Source of the DNA: an uncultured Pelagibacteraceae bacterium
GTDB lineage: Bacteria > Pseudomonadota > Alphaproteobacteria > Pelagibacterales > Pelagibacteraceae
Assembly (NCBI GenBank): GCA_902609235.1
Contig: CACLRF010000009.1
Coordinates: 1 to 34,659, forward strand
Length of the DNA stretch: 34,659 nucleotides
Direction of reading: 5' to 3'
Under the pieces are notes generated by a model. The model was not told the origin of the DNA. It ran no database searches and saw only the letters and a list, made by a program, of their open reading frames with translations. Shown here in pieces: positions 8,389-17,933 of this stretch (its first letter is position 1; every line of letters begins with the position of its first letter). Position numbers and translations under genes: made by a program.

Positions 8389-9441
8389 TTAGGAAACAGT
8401 TTTATTTCCCACAATTTCTGTGAAATTTTTAACACCATCTCTTATTAGTAATTCTTTTAGGTCTTTTTTAATGATGCCAGCAATATTAGGTCCTTGAAAT
8501 ACCATACCAGTGTACAATTGAACATAATCTGCTCCTAATAAAAACTTATCATAAGCTGCTTTACCAGAGTCAACGCCGCCTACTCCAATTATTTTAATTT
8601 TACCTTTAATTAAATTGTAGAATTTACTTATTAAGAGATTTGATTTTTTTTCAATAGGTTTTCCAGATAATCCACCTTTTTGATGTCTCTGTATATTTTG
8701 AAGTGTTTCCCTAGAAGCTTCGGAGGTATTTGAAATTATTATAGCACTTATGTCATTTTCTAAAAGTATTTCTGAAATTAATTCAATTTGATTTTCATTT
8801 ATATCTGGTGAAATCTTTACAGCTATAGGAATTTCAGTTTTTAATTGTTTTTTTTTCTCTGAGACAGATTTTAGTAACTCTTTTAATTTATTCTCTTCAT
8901 GAAAATTTCTAAGATTTTCAGTATTTGGTGAAGAAATATTAATTGTAATATAATCTGCAACCTCATAAAATTTTTCTAATCCAAGTAAATAATCATTAAA
9001 TCTGTCATTAGAGTCTTTGTTTGGACCTACATTTACACCTAGTACACCTAGTTTTTTATTAGATTTTATTCTGTTTAATATTGTATCTGATCCATGGTTG
9101 TTAAAACCTAACCTATTAATTAATGCTTGATCTTCTACCAATCTAAATACTCTTGGTTTTTCATTTCCATATTGTTTTAATGGTGTAACCGTACCCACTT
9201 CAACAAATCCAAAACCCAATTTAAATAAAGGGTTGTATACCTCTGCATTCTTATCAAAACCTGCTGCAATACCAATGGGATTATCAAGATCTTGATTAAA
9301 TAATTTAGTTTTTAATAGGGGATCATTTTTGTTTTCATCAAATATATTTGAAACTAAATTGAGTTTAAGAGATTGAATTGCTAAAAAATGTGCTCTTTCA
9401 GGATCTATTTTAAATATTAAAGATCTTAAATTTGAATACAT
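8389..9441 (-). CDS. pyrD: dihydroorotate dehydrogenase (quinone), class 2
   Basis: A 350-residue class 2 enzyme that oxidises dihydroorotate to orotate in pyrimidine synthesis and passes electrons from FMN to quinone at the inner membrane. It has the N-terminal helical extension typical of class 2, the barrel start [17 protein letters not shown], the catalytic-loop segment [12 protein letters not shown] with its serine, VKISPDI with the FMN lysine, and [16 protein letters not shown] near the end. The start ATG shares a base with the lysS stop (TAATG). Confidence 0.96.
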   Translation of the reverse strand: MYSNLRSLIFKIDPERAHFLAIQSLKLNLVSNIFDENKNDPLLKTKLFNQDLDNPIGIAAGFDKNAEVYNPLFKLGFGFVEVGTVTPLKQYGNEKPRVFRLVEDQALINRLGFNNHGSDTILNRIKSNKKLGVLGVNVGPNKDSNDRFNDYLLGLEKFYEVADYITINISSPNTENLRNFHEENKLKELLKSVSEKKKQLKTEIPIAVKISPDINENQIELISEILLENDISAIIISNTSEASRETLQNIQRHQKGGLSGKPIEKKSNLLISKFYNLIKGKIKIIGVGGVDSGKAAYDKFLLGADYVQLYTGMVFQGPNIAGIIKKDLKELLIRDGVKNFTEIVGNKTVS

Positions 9442-11003
9442 TATTTTAATTTACTAATTATCAACTCTTTTGTTTCGTTAACACCAAAAAAACTAATAAA
9501 AAAACCCATTCTAGGTCCATTTTCATCTCCAAACACCACTTCATAAATTAACTTAAACCAATCTCTTAAGTTTTCTGCATACCCATTCTCTTTACCTGTT
9601 GAATAAATTAATGTTTGTATATCTTCTGGCGACATCTCATCATTACATTGTTCTAAAGTTTTAACTAAAGCTTTCAAAGCTAATTTTTCATTTTCAGATG
9701 GATTTTTATATTTTTTTTGAGCCTTAATAACATCATTAAAATACTTAATTGCATAACCGACTAGTCTATCAAAAATTGGGAAGTTTTTTTCATAAATGTT
9801 GGATTTATATTTTTTAACAAACTTCCATAATAAATCTTTGTTATCAGCATTGCTTGTTTCAACTAAATTCAACAACATAGAAAAGGACATTATCATTTCT
9901 TCTTTTGGTGTATTGCCATTATGAACATGCCAGACAGGATTCATTATTAATTGTTGATCTGTTTGTTTTTTTGATTTTTCAATATTGTCAAGATACTCAT
10001 CTACAGCTTTAGGCACTATTTCTTTATAAAGTTTTTTTGCTCTTTTGGGATTTTGATACATGTATAAAGATAAGCTTTCAGGTGAAGCATATTTTAACCA
10101 CTGTTCGATAGTAATACCGTTTCCTTTTGATTTTGAAATTTTTTCACCCTTTTCATCAAGAAATAATTCATAAGCAAATCCAGATGGATGTTTTTTACCA
10201 ATTAAATTTACAATTTTAGTCGATAAAATTGCACTTTCAATAAGGTCTTTTCCATACATTTCAAAATCTATATCTAGAGCATACCATCTCATTGCCCAAT
10301 CAACTTTCCATTGTAATTTGCAATTTCCATCCAAAATACTAGACTCTAATTTTTTACCTTTGTTATCAAAAATTATTTTAGAATTTTTTTTATCAATTTC
10401 TATTACTGGTATTTCGAGAACATGACCTGTATCTGGACAAATAGGTAAAAAAGGACAGTAAGTTTGTTGACGTTCTTTGCCTAAGGTTGGAAGTATAATA
10501 TTCATTATACCATCATAATTTTCTAAAATAATTTTTAAAGTTGGATTGAAAAAACCACCTTTGTATAAAGATGTCGAACTTTTAAAACTGTATTTAAAAT
10601 TAAAACTATTTAAAAAATCTTTTAACATTTCATTATTATATTCTCCAAAACTTGCAAATTTTTCAAATGGATCTGGAACTTGTGTTAGTGGTTTATGTAA
10701 GTTTTCATTTAATAATTCCTGATTAGGAACATTATCAGGAACTTTTCTTAGACCATCCATATCATCGGAAAAGGTAATTAATTCTGTTGGCAGATCTGTA
10801 AATTGCTTTAAGGCATTAACCATCATTGAGGTCCTCGCAACTTCACCAAATGTTCCGATATGAGGAAGGCCACTTGGGCCATATCCTGTTTGAAGAGTAA
10901 TTTTCCCTTTTTTGTCAATAAATGATTTTCTCTCACGAAGCATTTTTTTTGCTTCAACGAAAGGCCAAGCACTTGTTTTATCTAAAATTTCTTTTTTAAT
11001 CAC
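9441..11003 (-). CDS. lysS: class I lysyl-tRNA synthetase
   Basis: This 520-residue class I synthetase charges tRNA-Lys. It has the HIGH-equivalent GPSGLPHIGTFGE (about residues 42-54) and the KMSKS-equivalent KISKSKGNG (near 290). An alpha-helical anticodon-binding region follows, including YMYQNPKRAKKLYKEIVPKA. This is the archaeal-type LysRS-I found in many alphaproteobacteria rather than the class II LysRS of E. coli. The start is GTG at 11003. It heads the minus-strand operon lysS-pyrD-rpmB-VUT transporter and is divergent from trkH, with a 91-nt gap. Confidence 0.95.
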   Translation of the reverse strand: MIKKEILDKTSAWPFVEAKKMLRERKSFIDKKGKITLQTGYGPSGLPHIGTFGEVARTSMMVNALKQFTDLPTELITFSDDMDGLRKVPDNVPNQELLNENLHKPLTQVPDPFEKFASFGEYNNEMLKDFLNSFNFKYSFKSSTSLYKGGFFNPTLKIILENYDGIMNIILPTLGKERQQTYCPFLPICPDTGHVLEIPVIEIDKKNSKIIFDNKGKKLESSILDGNCKLQWKVDWAMRWYALDIDFEMYGKDLIESAILSTKIVNLIGKKHPSGFAYELFLDEKGEKISKSKGNGITIEQWLKYASPESLSLYMYQNPKRAKKLYKEIVPKAVDEYLDNIEKSKKQTDQQLIMNPVWHVHNGNTPKEEMIMSFSMLLNLVETSNADNKDLLWKFVKKYKSNIYEKNFPIFDRLVGYAIKYFNDVIKAQKKYKNPSENEKLALKALVKTLEQCNDEMSPEDIQTLIYSTGKENGYAENLRDWFKLIYEVVFGDENGPRMGFFISFFGVNETKELIISKLK

Positions 11004-11094
11004 GCATATATCTTTTATAAAAATCTTAAATTGGCGATTTTATTAATTCTTATAGAGTTGAAATTTATTTACCATAAAATAATGTTCTTTCAAA

Positions 11095-12534
11095 ATGTCT
11101 AATTATAAAACTGTTTTTTTTACATTAGGAATTTTGCAAATAGTTTTAGGGGTCTCAATGTTCATCCCCATAATTGCACAATTTATTTATTCTGAAATAG
11201 ATTCATCATTTTTTGGTGCATCTATTGTAACTATAGTTTTTGGATCACTATTTTTTCTTACAAATCTAGATCACGATAAGAAGTTAAACTTACAACAAGC
11301 ATTTTTATTAACTGCTTTGTCATGGTTAAATATTGCTATTTTTGGATCTTTACCATTTATATTTTCAACTATGGAACTTTCAATTACCGATGCTTTTTTT
11401 GAAAGTATGTCTGGTATTACAACAACTGGATCAACAATTATTTCTGACTTAGAGAATACACCAAAAGGTATTCTATTATGGAGAGCAATACTTCAGTGGT
11501 TGGGTGGTATTGGTATAATTGTAATGGCAATTACTCTAATGCCTATAATGAATGTTGGTGGTATGCAATTATTTAAAATTTCTAGCAACGACTCATCTGA
11601 AAAAATTCTTCCCAAATCAAAAGAAATAGCTTTGAGACTTATTTTTATTTATTCGGGTTTAACTGCTGTCTGTGCAATATCATATTGGATATTTGGAATG
11701 GGAAAATTTGATAGTTTAACTCATTCTATGACTACAATAGCGACAGGTGGATTTTCTAATTATAATCAATCAATCGGATATTTTAACAGTGTTGCTATAG
11801 AAATATCATCGATGATATTTATAATTTTAGGAAGTATTCCATTTATTACATATATAAAATTTATCAATGGAAATAAAAAAATTTTTTTAAATGATACTCA
11901 AATCAGAACATTTATTAAAATAATAATCATAAGCATTATTATATTATCAATATATTTATTATTCGTTAATGATGAAAAATTTAGTTTAAGATCTGTTTTT
12001 TTTAATACAATTTCAATATTAACTGGAACGGGTTATGTAAATGCTGAATTTGATGGTTGGGGAGGCTTTCCTGTAACTATATTTCTCGCGCTGATGTTTA
12101 TTGGTGGTTGTGCTGGATCAACTACTTGTGGTGTTAAAATTTTTAGAATTCAAATTTTATATCTATTCATTTTAAATCAACTAAAAAAAATTATATATCC
12201 TAAGGGAATATTTATAATTAAATACAATCAAGGACCTGTAAATGATAAATTTATAGCATCAATAATTTCATTTATTTATTTTTACTTTGTAATATTTTTT
12301 GTTTTAGCTGCTTTATTATCTTTAACAGGTCTAGACTTTATTACTGCTATTTCTGGAGCTGCCACATCAATATCAAATGTTGGTCCAGGATTGGGCCCAA
12401 TTATTGGTCCAAATGGTGATTTTTCAGCTTTACCTGATATTTCAAAATGGATCTTAACTTTAGGTATGATTTTAGGTAGACTTGAGTTGTTTGCAATATT
12501 AGTATTATTCTTACCATCTTTTTGGAGAAATTAA
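11095..12534 (+). CDS. trkH: TrkH-family potassium uptake protein
   Basis: A 479-residue membrane protein with the four pseudo-repeated pore loops of the Trk/Ktr/HKT superfamily: SGITTTGSTI, TTIATGGFS, ISILTGTGY and ATSISNVGPGLG, each carrying the selectivity-filter glycine. About ten membrane segments surround them. It would form the channel subunit of a Trk system, normally gated by a cytosolic TrkA NAD-binding protein that is not encoded here. The AmpG-like gene follows with 2 nt between stop and start, so the two are probably cotranscribed. Confidence 0.95.
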   Translation: MSNYKTVFFTLGILQIVLGVSMFIPIIAQFIYSEIDSSFFGASIVTIVFGSLFFLTNLDHDKKLNLQQAFLLTALSWLNIAIFGSLPFIFSTMELSITDAFFESMSGITTTGSTIISDLENTPKGILLWRAILQWLGGIGIIVMAITLMPIMNVGGMQLFKISSNDSSEKILPKSKEIALRLIFIYSGLTAVCAISYWIFGMGKFDSLTHSMTTIATGGFSNYNQSIGYFNSVAIEISSMIFIILGSIPFITYIKFINGNKKIFLNDTQIRTFIKIIIISIIILSIYLLFVNDEKFSLRSVFFNTISILTGTGYVNAEFDGWGGFPVTIFLALMFIGGCAGSTTCGVKIFRIQILYLFILNQLKKIIYPKGIFIIKYNQGPVNDKFIASIISFIYFYFVIFFVLAALLSLTGLDFITAISGAATSISNVGPGLGPIIGPNGDFSALPDISKWILTLGMILGRLELFAILVLFLPSFWRN

Positions 12535-12536
12535 AT

Positions 12537-13913
12537 ATGTCTGAAACAAAGAAACAAACATGGCTTGATTCTCTTGCAGTTTATAAAGATATTCGAATGG
12601 TAAGAATTCTTTTATTAGGTTCGATAAGTGGATTCCCATGGGTATTAATTGCAAGTAGCTTAAGTCTTTGGCTTAAAGAAGAAGGCCTTAGTAGATCAAC
12701 AATTGGATGGGCAGGTTTAATTTTTGGGGTATACGCTTTCAATTACTTGTGGGCTCCCATTATAGATAGAATTCAAATTCCAATACTAACAAAAAAATTA
12801 GGCCATAGAAGAGGCTGGATAGTTTTGATGCAATTAATTATTTTGTTAAGTCTTGTTGTTTGGAGTGTGATTAATCCAACTGAAAATTTGGCCTTATTAA
12901 TTACTGTAGGCTTGATTATTGCTATTGCGTCAGCAACCCAAGATATAACTGTAGATGCATTAAGAATTGAACAGATAAATGAAAATGAGGGAAAATCAAT
13001 GGCTGCAGGTGCAGCTATGGCTGTTGTTGGTTGGTGGACAGGTTATAAATTAGGTGGAGTTGTTGCTTTATTTACGGCAGAATTTTTTGAAAACCTAGGG
13101 GTAGCTGACTACTGGCAAGCTACTTTTTTAATTTTAGGTATTTTAATAATTTTAATGAATATTGGATTAATGTTTGTTCATGAACCTATAGAGACAAACA
13201 GACAAGCAAAACAGAGAGAAACTGACAAATTAATTGAAGGAAAACTTGGATCTAGCAATATAATTACAAACTTTATCGCATATATTACAGGAACTATAGG
13301 TGGACCTATTATTAGTTTTTTTAAAAAAAATGGTTTTGCCATTGCAGTTGGAATTTTAGGATTTGTATTTTTATTTAAAATAGGTGAAGCATTCATGGGA
13401 AGGATGTCAATTGTATTTTATAAAGAAATAGGTTTTTCTAAAGGTCAAATTGCAATTTATTCAAAAGGGCTTGGTTGGATAACAACAGTTGTATTTACTT
13501 TGTTAGGTGGTGTGATGGCCATGAGAGCTGGAACAATTAAAACAATGTTCTTTGCCGGGGGGTTAATGGCTATAACAAATCTTTTATTCGCAGTTTTAGC
13601 ATGGACTGGAAAATCTGAAATTTTATTTGCAATTGCCGTCATAGCTGATGATATCACTGCAGCTTTTGCAACTGTAGCATTTGTTGCATTTATATCATTA
13701 CTAGTTGATAGAACTTATACAGCTACACAATATGCATTACTTGCTTCAATTGGTACTGCTGGTCGTACTACTTTGGCTTCATCATCTGGAGCTTTGGTTG
13801 ACTGGTTAAACGGAGATTGGGGAACATTTTTTGTTTTAACGACTATTATGGTGATACCATCACTTATTTGTTTATGGTTTATTAAAAACAAAATTAAATT
13901 TGGTGCAAAATAA
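12537..13913 (+). CDS. AmpG-like MFS permease
   Basis: A 458-residue major facilitator with about 12-14 membrane helices. Family features include GFPWVLIASSLSLWLKEEG, YLWAPIIDR, GHRRGW and ASATQDITVDALR, which parallel the same blocks in AmpG, the inner-membrane importer of anhydro-muropeptides. The ATG at 12537 has GGAG at 12524-12527 upstream; an in-frame TTG at 12522 lies inside the trkH tail and is less likely. The next gene encodes a cytosolic NlpC/P60 peptidase and overlaps this one, which supports a muropeptide-recycling role. The substrate is inferred. Confidence 0.85.
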   Translation: MSETKKQTWLDSLAVYKDIRMVRILLLGSISGFPWVLIASSLSLWLKEEGLSRSTIGWAGLIFGVYAFNYLWAPIIDRIQIPILTKKLGHRRGWIVLMQLIILLSLVVWSVINPTENLALLITVGLIIAIASATQDITVDALRIEQINENEGKSMAAGAAMAVVGWWTGYKLGGVVALFTAEFFENLGVADYWQATFLILGILIILMNIGLMFVHEPIETNRQAKQRETDKLIEGKLGSSNIITNFIAYITGTIGGPIISFFKKNGFAIAVGILGFVFLFKIGEAFMGRMSIVFYKEIGFSKGQIAIYSKGLGWITTVVFTLLGGVMAMRAGTIKTMFFAGGLMAITNLLFAVLAWTGKSEILFAIAVIADDITAAFATVAFVAFISLLVDRTYTATQYALLASIGTAGRTTLASSSGALVDWLNGDWGTFFVLTTIMVIPSLICLWFIKNKIKFGAK

Positions 13914-14649
13914 TTTTTATTTTATAAACAATTTTTCGAATATTTACAAAAATCCTTCTAGAAGATCTGAAGTAACTTCACAAATTATATATGGTGAAAA
14001 ATTCAAAATTTTAGCAAAAAGTAAAAATTGGATAAAAATTAAAACTTTATTTGATAACTATAACGGCTTTATAAAAAATTCAAAATATGTTAAAAAATTT
14101 TACCCTAATTATAAAGTTAGTTCATTAAAAGCGAGGATTTTTAAAAAACCTGGAATTGGAACTAAAAGTTGGCTTCCTCTTGCATCTAAATTATCTGTAT
14201 TTGAGCAAAATAGGTATTACGTAAAAATTGAAAAAAATAAATGGATTAAAAAAGCAGATATTAAAAAATTAAATCATAAAGAAAATAATTTTACAAAAAT
14301 ATTTAAAAAATTTTTAAATGTAAAATATGTTTGGGGTGGAAAAACATTTCAGGGTATTGATTGCTCAGCATTATTACAAATTTTTTTTTATTATAATGAC
14401 TCATTTTATCCAAGAGATACGAAAGATCAGATCAAATATACAAGAAAGAATTCAAAAAAAAGAAAATTTAAAAAAGGAGATATTATTTTTTGGAAAGGTC
14501 ATGTTGCAATGTGTTTAAATTCCAAACAACTAATTCATGCATATGGACCAGAAAAAAAAGTAATTATTATGCCAATTTTAGAGACAATAAATAGAATTCA
14601 AAAAACTGCGAAGCTAAAGATAAAAAAAATATCTATAATAAAATATTAG
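13900..14649 (+). CDS. SH3-domain NlpC/P60 (C40) cysteine peptidase
   Basis: The roughly 249-residue protein has two SH3-like segments (about 5-65 and 72-125, with the typical KILAKSKNWIKIKT pattern) before an NlpC/P60 domain. The catalytic triad is visible as Cys155 (GIDCSALLQ), His201 (KGHVAMCL) and His213 (LIHAYG). No signal peptide is present, so it should act in the cytosol, like YkfC-type enzymes that cut L-Ala-gamma-D-Glu bonds in imported muropeptides. The start is TTG at 13900 or GTG at 13903; both overlap the upstream permease gene. Its 3' end overlaps convergent tyrA by 4 nt. Confidence 0.87.
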   Translation: MVQNNFYFINNFSNIYKNPSRRSEVTSQIIYGEKFKILAKSKNWIKIKTLFDNYNGFIKNSKYVKKFYPNYKVSSLKARIFKKPGIGTKSWLPLASKLSVFEQNRYYVKIEKNKWIKKADIKKLNHKENNFTKIFKKFLNVKYVWGGKTFQGIDCSALLQIFFYYNDSFYPRDTKDQIKYTRKNSKKRKFKKGDIIFWKGHVAMCLNSKQLIHAYGPEKKVIIMPILETINRIQKTAKLKIKKISIIKY

Positions 14650-15542
14650 TTTCTTCCAAAGTCAGGCTTATCAATATCCTGTTTTAATTTGATGATTTTA
14701 GACCTTACTTTTTTAGTCTGAATAAGTTTTTTTATAATAGACTTATTATTTTTTGAGTTAATATCTTTTTTAAATTGATTTAAATTTTTGATAAATAAAT
14801 CAATCGCTTTTGAAATATTATTTTTATTATTAAAAAAAATATCTCTCCACATAATTTCATTTGATGCTGCAATCCTAGAAAAATCTCTTAATCCTCCAGC
14901 GCTATATTTGATTAGCTCATAATGTTGTTTTTTCTCAAAATCTTGTGCAGATTTGACCAGATTATATGCAATTAAGTGTGGTAAATGACTGGTAATAGAA
15001 AAAATTTTATCATGTTTTTCAGCGCTCATAACAACCACTTTTGCTCCAATTTTTTTCCAAAACTTAGTTAGAATATTTATATTATTTTTTTTAATATTTT
15101 TTTCTTTAATTAGTATGCACCATCTATCAGTAAACATATTTTCTTTACCATGCTCCGGTCCACTGACCTCTGATCCAGCTATCGGGTGACTTTGAATCCA
15201 ATGAACACCTTTCTTTAAAAATTTATTTATAATTTTAGAAGTTTCAATTTTTGAAGAACCAATATCAGTAATCAAAGTTTTTGATGGTATAAATTTATTA
15301 ATTTTTAAAATAATATTTTTGTATTCACTCATTGGTGTACAAAAAATGATTAAATCAGAATTACTTGCAGCTTCTTTTAATGATTTAACAATTATTCCAG
15401 GTAATTTTAATCTTTTAATCTTAGCAATATTCGATTTTGATTTTTCGTAAATAAAAATTTTTTTTGCTATTTTTTTTTTACTAATACGCCTTAATAAAGA
15501 TGAACCTAATAATCCACAGCCAATAATAAAAATATTTTTCAT
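14646..15542 (-). CDS. tyrA: prephenate/arogenate (cyclohexadienyl) dehydrogenase
   Basis: A 298-residue TyrA-family enzyme that oxidatively decarboxylates prephenate (or arogenate) in tyrosine synthesis. The N-terminal Rossmann motif is GCGLLGSSLLRRI. It is followed by FCTPMSEYKNI and the substrate-site block SHPIAGSEVSGPEHG, then the conserved His in TSHLPHLIAYNL. A C-terminal helical domain contains SAGGLRDFSRIA. There is no fused chorismate mutase or ACT domain. Its start overlaps the hisC stop by 4 nt, so the two aromatic/histidine genes are coupled. Confidence 0.95.
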   Translation of the reverse strand: MKNIFIIGCGLLGSSLLRRISKKKIAKKIFIYEKSKSNIAKIKRLKLPGIIVKSLKEAASNSDLIIFCTPMSEYKNIILKINKFIPSKTLITDIGSSKIETSKIINKFLKKGVHWIQSHPIAGSEVSGPEHGKENMFTDRWCILIKEKNIKKNNINILTKFWKKIGAKVVVMSAEKHDKIFSITSHLPHLIAYNLVKSAQDFEKKQHYELIKYSAGGLRDFSRIAASNEIMWRDIFFNNKNNISKAIDLFIKNLNQFKKDINSKNNKSIIKKLIQTKKVRSKIIKLKQDIDKPDFGRN

Positions 15543-16624
15543 TTTTTCAATACTTGCTTAATAACACTCATAAACTTTAAGTTTTCTTTTTTAGATCCAA
15601 TAGTTAATCTTAATTTATTCTTTATATGATAACCATCTTCTGTTGATCTTAAAATAATTCCCTTATTTTTAAGTTTTTCATACAAAAATTTTGATGAATA
15701 CCTGCATTTTTCAAAATTAAGGAACAAAAAATTTGCTGAAACTGAATTTGAAAAAATATTATATGACTCAAGAAATTTCTTAATTTTTTTAGAATATAAT
15801 AAATTATGTCTAATCGATTTATTTATGAAAGCTTTATCCTTTAGTGATTCAATGGCAGCTAATTGAGCAATACCATTTACATTAAATGGAGGTTTTATAA
15901 CATTTAGTGCATCCACTATTTTTTTTGATCCGTATCCCCAACCTATTCTTAGAGAAGCTAATCCAAACATTTTAGAAAAAGTTCTTAGGATAAAAACATT
16001 ATCTTTATTCTTAAACAAATTTAAACCTGAAGAATAATCTTCATTTTTCATATATTCTGCGTAAGCATCATCAATAACTAATAAAATTTTTTTATTTAAT
16101 CTTTTTCTTAATTCTAAAACTTCTCTTTTAGTTAAGTAGGTTCCTGTAGGATTGTTTGGGTTAGCTATAAACACAATTTTGGTTTTTTTTGTTATTTTTT
16201 TTAAAATTTCATTTACTGAAATTTTAAAATTAATTTCTTTTGCTAATACAACTTTTGCACCTACAATTTTTGAGTAAATTCTGTACATTAAAAAACTATA
16301 CTCTGGTACCACAACCTCATCTTTTGGGTTTAAAAACAATTGACAGAGCATTTGAATAACTTCATCTGAACCTGCTCCACAAATAATTTTCTCAGAATTA
16401 CATTTATAAGCTTTAGATATTGCTTTTCTTAAATTTTGAGATTTTCCATCTGGATATTTATCTAAATTTAGATTTTTATTTGATATTATTTTCTTTGCTT
16501 TAGGGCTCATACCTAATGCAGACTCATTTGCAGAAAGCTTAATCACATTCTTAAGTTTCTTAACTTTTGATTTACCGGGCTTATAAGCCTCAATATCAAA
16601 TTTTTTGAAATTTGGAGTTATCAT
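15539..16624 (-). CDS. hisC: histidinol-phosphate aminotransferase (HisC family)
   Basis: A 361-residue fold-type I aminotransferase. Features are KLSANESALGMSP near the N terminus, GAGSDEVIQML for phosphate binding, NPNNPTGTYL, VIDDAYAEY with the PLP Asp, and the PLP lysine in RTFSKMFGLASLRIGWG. HisC acts in histidine synthesis and often also transaminates aromatic precursors. Its coupling to tyrA suggests it may serve tyrosine and phenylalanine as well. The start at 16624 faces the metX promoter divergently. Confidence 0.93.
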   Translation of the reverse strand: MITPNFKKFDIEAYKPGKSKVKKLKNVIKLSANESALGMSPKAKKIISNKNLNLDKYPDGKSQNLRKAISKAYKCNSEKIICGAGSDEVIQMLCQLFLNPKDEVVVPEYSFLMYRIYSKIVGAKVVLAKEINFKISVNEILKKITKKTKIVFIANPNNPTGTYLTKREVLELRKRLNKKILLVIDDAYAEYMKNEDYSSGLNLFKNKDNVFILRTFSKMFGLASLRIGWGYGSKKIVDALNVIKPPFNVNGIAQLAAIESLKDKAFINKSIRHNLLYSKKIKKFLESYNIFSNSVSANFLFLNFEKCRYSSKFLYEKLKNKGIILRSTEDGYHIKNKLRLTIGSKKENLKFMSVIKQVLKK

Positions 16625-16697
16625 TTTTTTTAATTTATGTGCTCTTTATAGATAAAATTACGAAATTTTATAGAGAATAAGAGGATTTTTTAAAAAA

Positions 16698-16726
16698 TTG
16701 ACATAATAAATAAGTTCTAGTAAAAA
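16698..16726 (+). promoter_or_regulatory. sigma-70-like promoter of the metX operon
   Basis: A perfect -35, TTGACA (16698-16703), is followed after 17 nt by TAAAAA (16721-16726), a 4/6 match to -10. The predicted start site near 16732 coincides with the first base of the SAM-II aptamer, so the transcript would begin with the riboswitch. The match and the geometry support each other. Confidence 0.7.
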
Positions 16727-16730
16727 ATTT

Positions 16731-16782
16731 ATGCGCTGATTTAACTGAATTGCGAGCGCTTAAAAAAAACCGCTAAAATAGT
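16731..16782 (+). ncRNA. SAM-II riboswitch (metX leader)
   Basis: The P1 stem is GCGCT (16733-16737) with AGCGC (16755-16759). The conserved loop GATTTAAC (16738-16745), the TTGC at 16750-16753 and the tail GCTAAAA (16772-16778) follow in the expected register. The segment aligns without gaps to the Sargasso Sea metX SAM-II aptamer as I remember it. G16752-C16753 can pair with G16772-C16773. C16745-G16781 and T16746-A16780 replace a C-G/C-G pseudoknot pair, a compensatory change. SAM-II binds S-adenosylmethionine and represses methionine genes. An eight-T run follows at 16782-16789. Confidence 0.93.
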
Positions 16783-16815
16783 TTTTTTTCTCACAATTCG
16801 AAACAGTCTAAAACT

Positions 16816-17931
16816 ATGAATACTGAAAAAAACATAAAAACTTTAATTGTTAATAAACCACTAAAATTAGACTGTGGAAAAACCATAAAAGATTTTCCAA
16901 TAGCCTATGAAACTTACGGTTCTCTTAATTCAAAAAAAGATAATGCAATATTAGTTTTTCATGCTCTAACAGGAGATCAATTTGTAACCGGAATAAACCC
17001 TGTAACTGACAAAGAGGGTTGGTGGAGTTATGCAGTAGGTCCTGATAAAGCTATCGATACAACTAAATATTTTGTTATTTGCTCTAACGTAATTGGTGGA
17101 TGTATGGGATCATTCGGACCAAGTCATAAAGATCCCGATCAAAAAATTTTTGGAACAAATTTTCCAGTTATTACAATTAATGACATGGTGAATGCTCAAT
17201 ATAATTTACTTGATCATTTTGGTATTGATAAACTATTTTCTATAACTGGTGGTTCAATGGGAGGCATGCAAGTCCTTCAGTTTATTAGTAACTTCCCTAA
17301 TAAATCTAAAACAGTGATACCGATAGCAACCACATCTAGTCATTCAGCACAAAATATTGCTTTTAACGAGCTAGGTAGACAAGCGATTACAGCTGATAGT
17401 AACTGGAAAGATGGGAATTATACATCAAACGAAACTAATCCCGGAAAAGGATTGGCAGTAGCTAGAATGGCAGCTCATATTACTTATTTATCTAAAAAAG
17501 GTTTGCAGGAAAAATTTGGAAGAAAGTTACAAGAAAGAGAAGATCTTAAATTTGGATTTGATGCTGATTTTCAAATAGAAAGTTATTTAAGATATCAGGG
17601 CTCAGTTTTCGTAGATAGATTTGATGCAAATAGTTATCTTTATATCACTAGAGCTATGGATTATTTTGATTTAGCTAAACAATTCAAAGGTAATCTTTCA
17701 GAAGCATTTATAAATACAAAAGCGAAATTTTTTATAATTTCATTTACTTCAGATTGGCTTTATCCAACCCAAGAAAACAAAGATATTGTAATTGCTTTAA
17801 ACTCTATAGGGGCTGATGTTGGATTTGTAGAAATTGAGTCAGATAAAGGTCACGACTCCTTTTTACTAGATGTTCCTGACTTCTTAAGTGCACTTAAAAA
17901 CTTTATAGATAAATCTTACGAAGAAAATTAA
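16816..17931 (+). CDS. metX: homoserine O-acetyltransferase MetX
   Basis: A 371-residue alpha/beta-hydrolase-fold enzyme that acylates homoserine in methionine synthesis. It has ALTGDQFVTG near the N terminus, the nucleophile elbow GGSMGGMQVLQ with the catalytic Ser, the Asp in SFTSDWLYPT, and the His in DKGHDSFLLD. Acetyl-CoA is the usual donor for this family, although some MetX proteins use succinyl-CoA. It lies 34 nt after a SAM-II riboswitch, so expression should fall when SAM is plentiful. metW follows 2 nt downstream. Confidence 0.97.
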   Translation: MNTEKNIKTLIVNKPLKLDCGKTIKDFPIAYETYGSLNSKKDNAILVFHALTGDQFVTGINPVTDKEGWWSYAVGPDKAIDTTKYFVICSNVIGGCMGSFGPSHKDPDQKIFGTNFPVITINDMVNAQYNLLDHFGIDKLFSITGGSMGGMQVLQFISNFPNKSKTVIPIATTSSHSAQNIAFNELGRQAITADSNWKDGNYTSNETNPGKGLAVARMAAHITYLSKKGLQEKFGRKLQEREDLKFGFDADFQIESYLRYQGSVFVDRFDANSYLYITRAMDYFDLAKQFKGNLSEAFINTKAKFFIISFTSDWLYPTQENKDIVIALNSIGADVGFVEIESDKGHDSFLLDVPDFLSALKNFIDKSYEEN

Positions 17932-17933
17932 TT

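Noticed and set aside
8337..8438. Upstream extension of rpmB
   Set aside because: It overlaps the pyrD coding end in another frame, and L28 clearly begins MSKKCELTG at 8336.
12996..13657. Minus-strand ORFs inside the AmpG-like gene
   Set aside because: They are out-of-frame shadows of a conserved permease gene and show no family resemblance.
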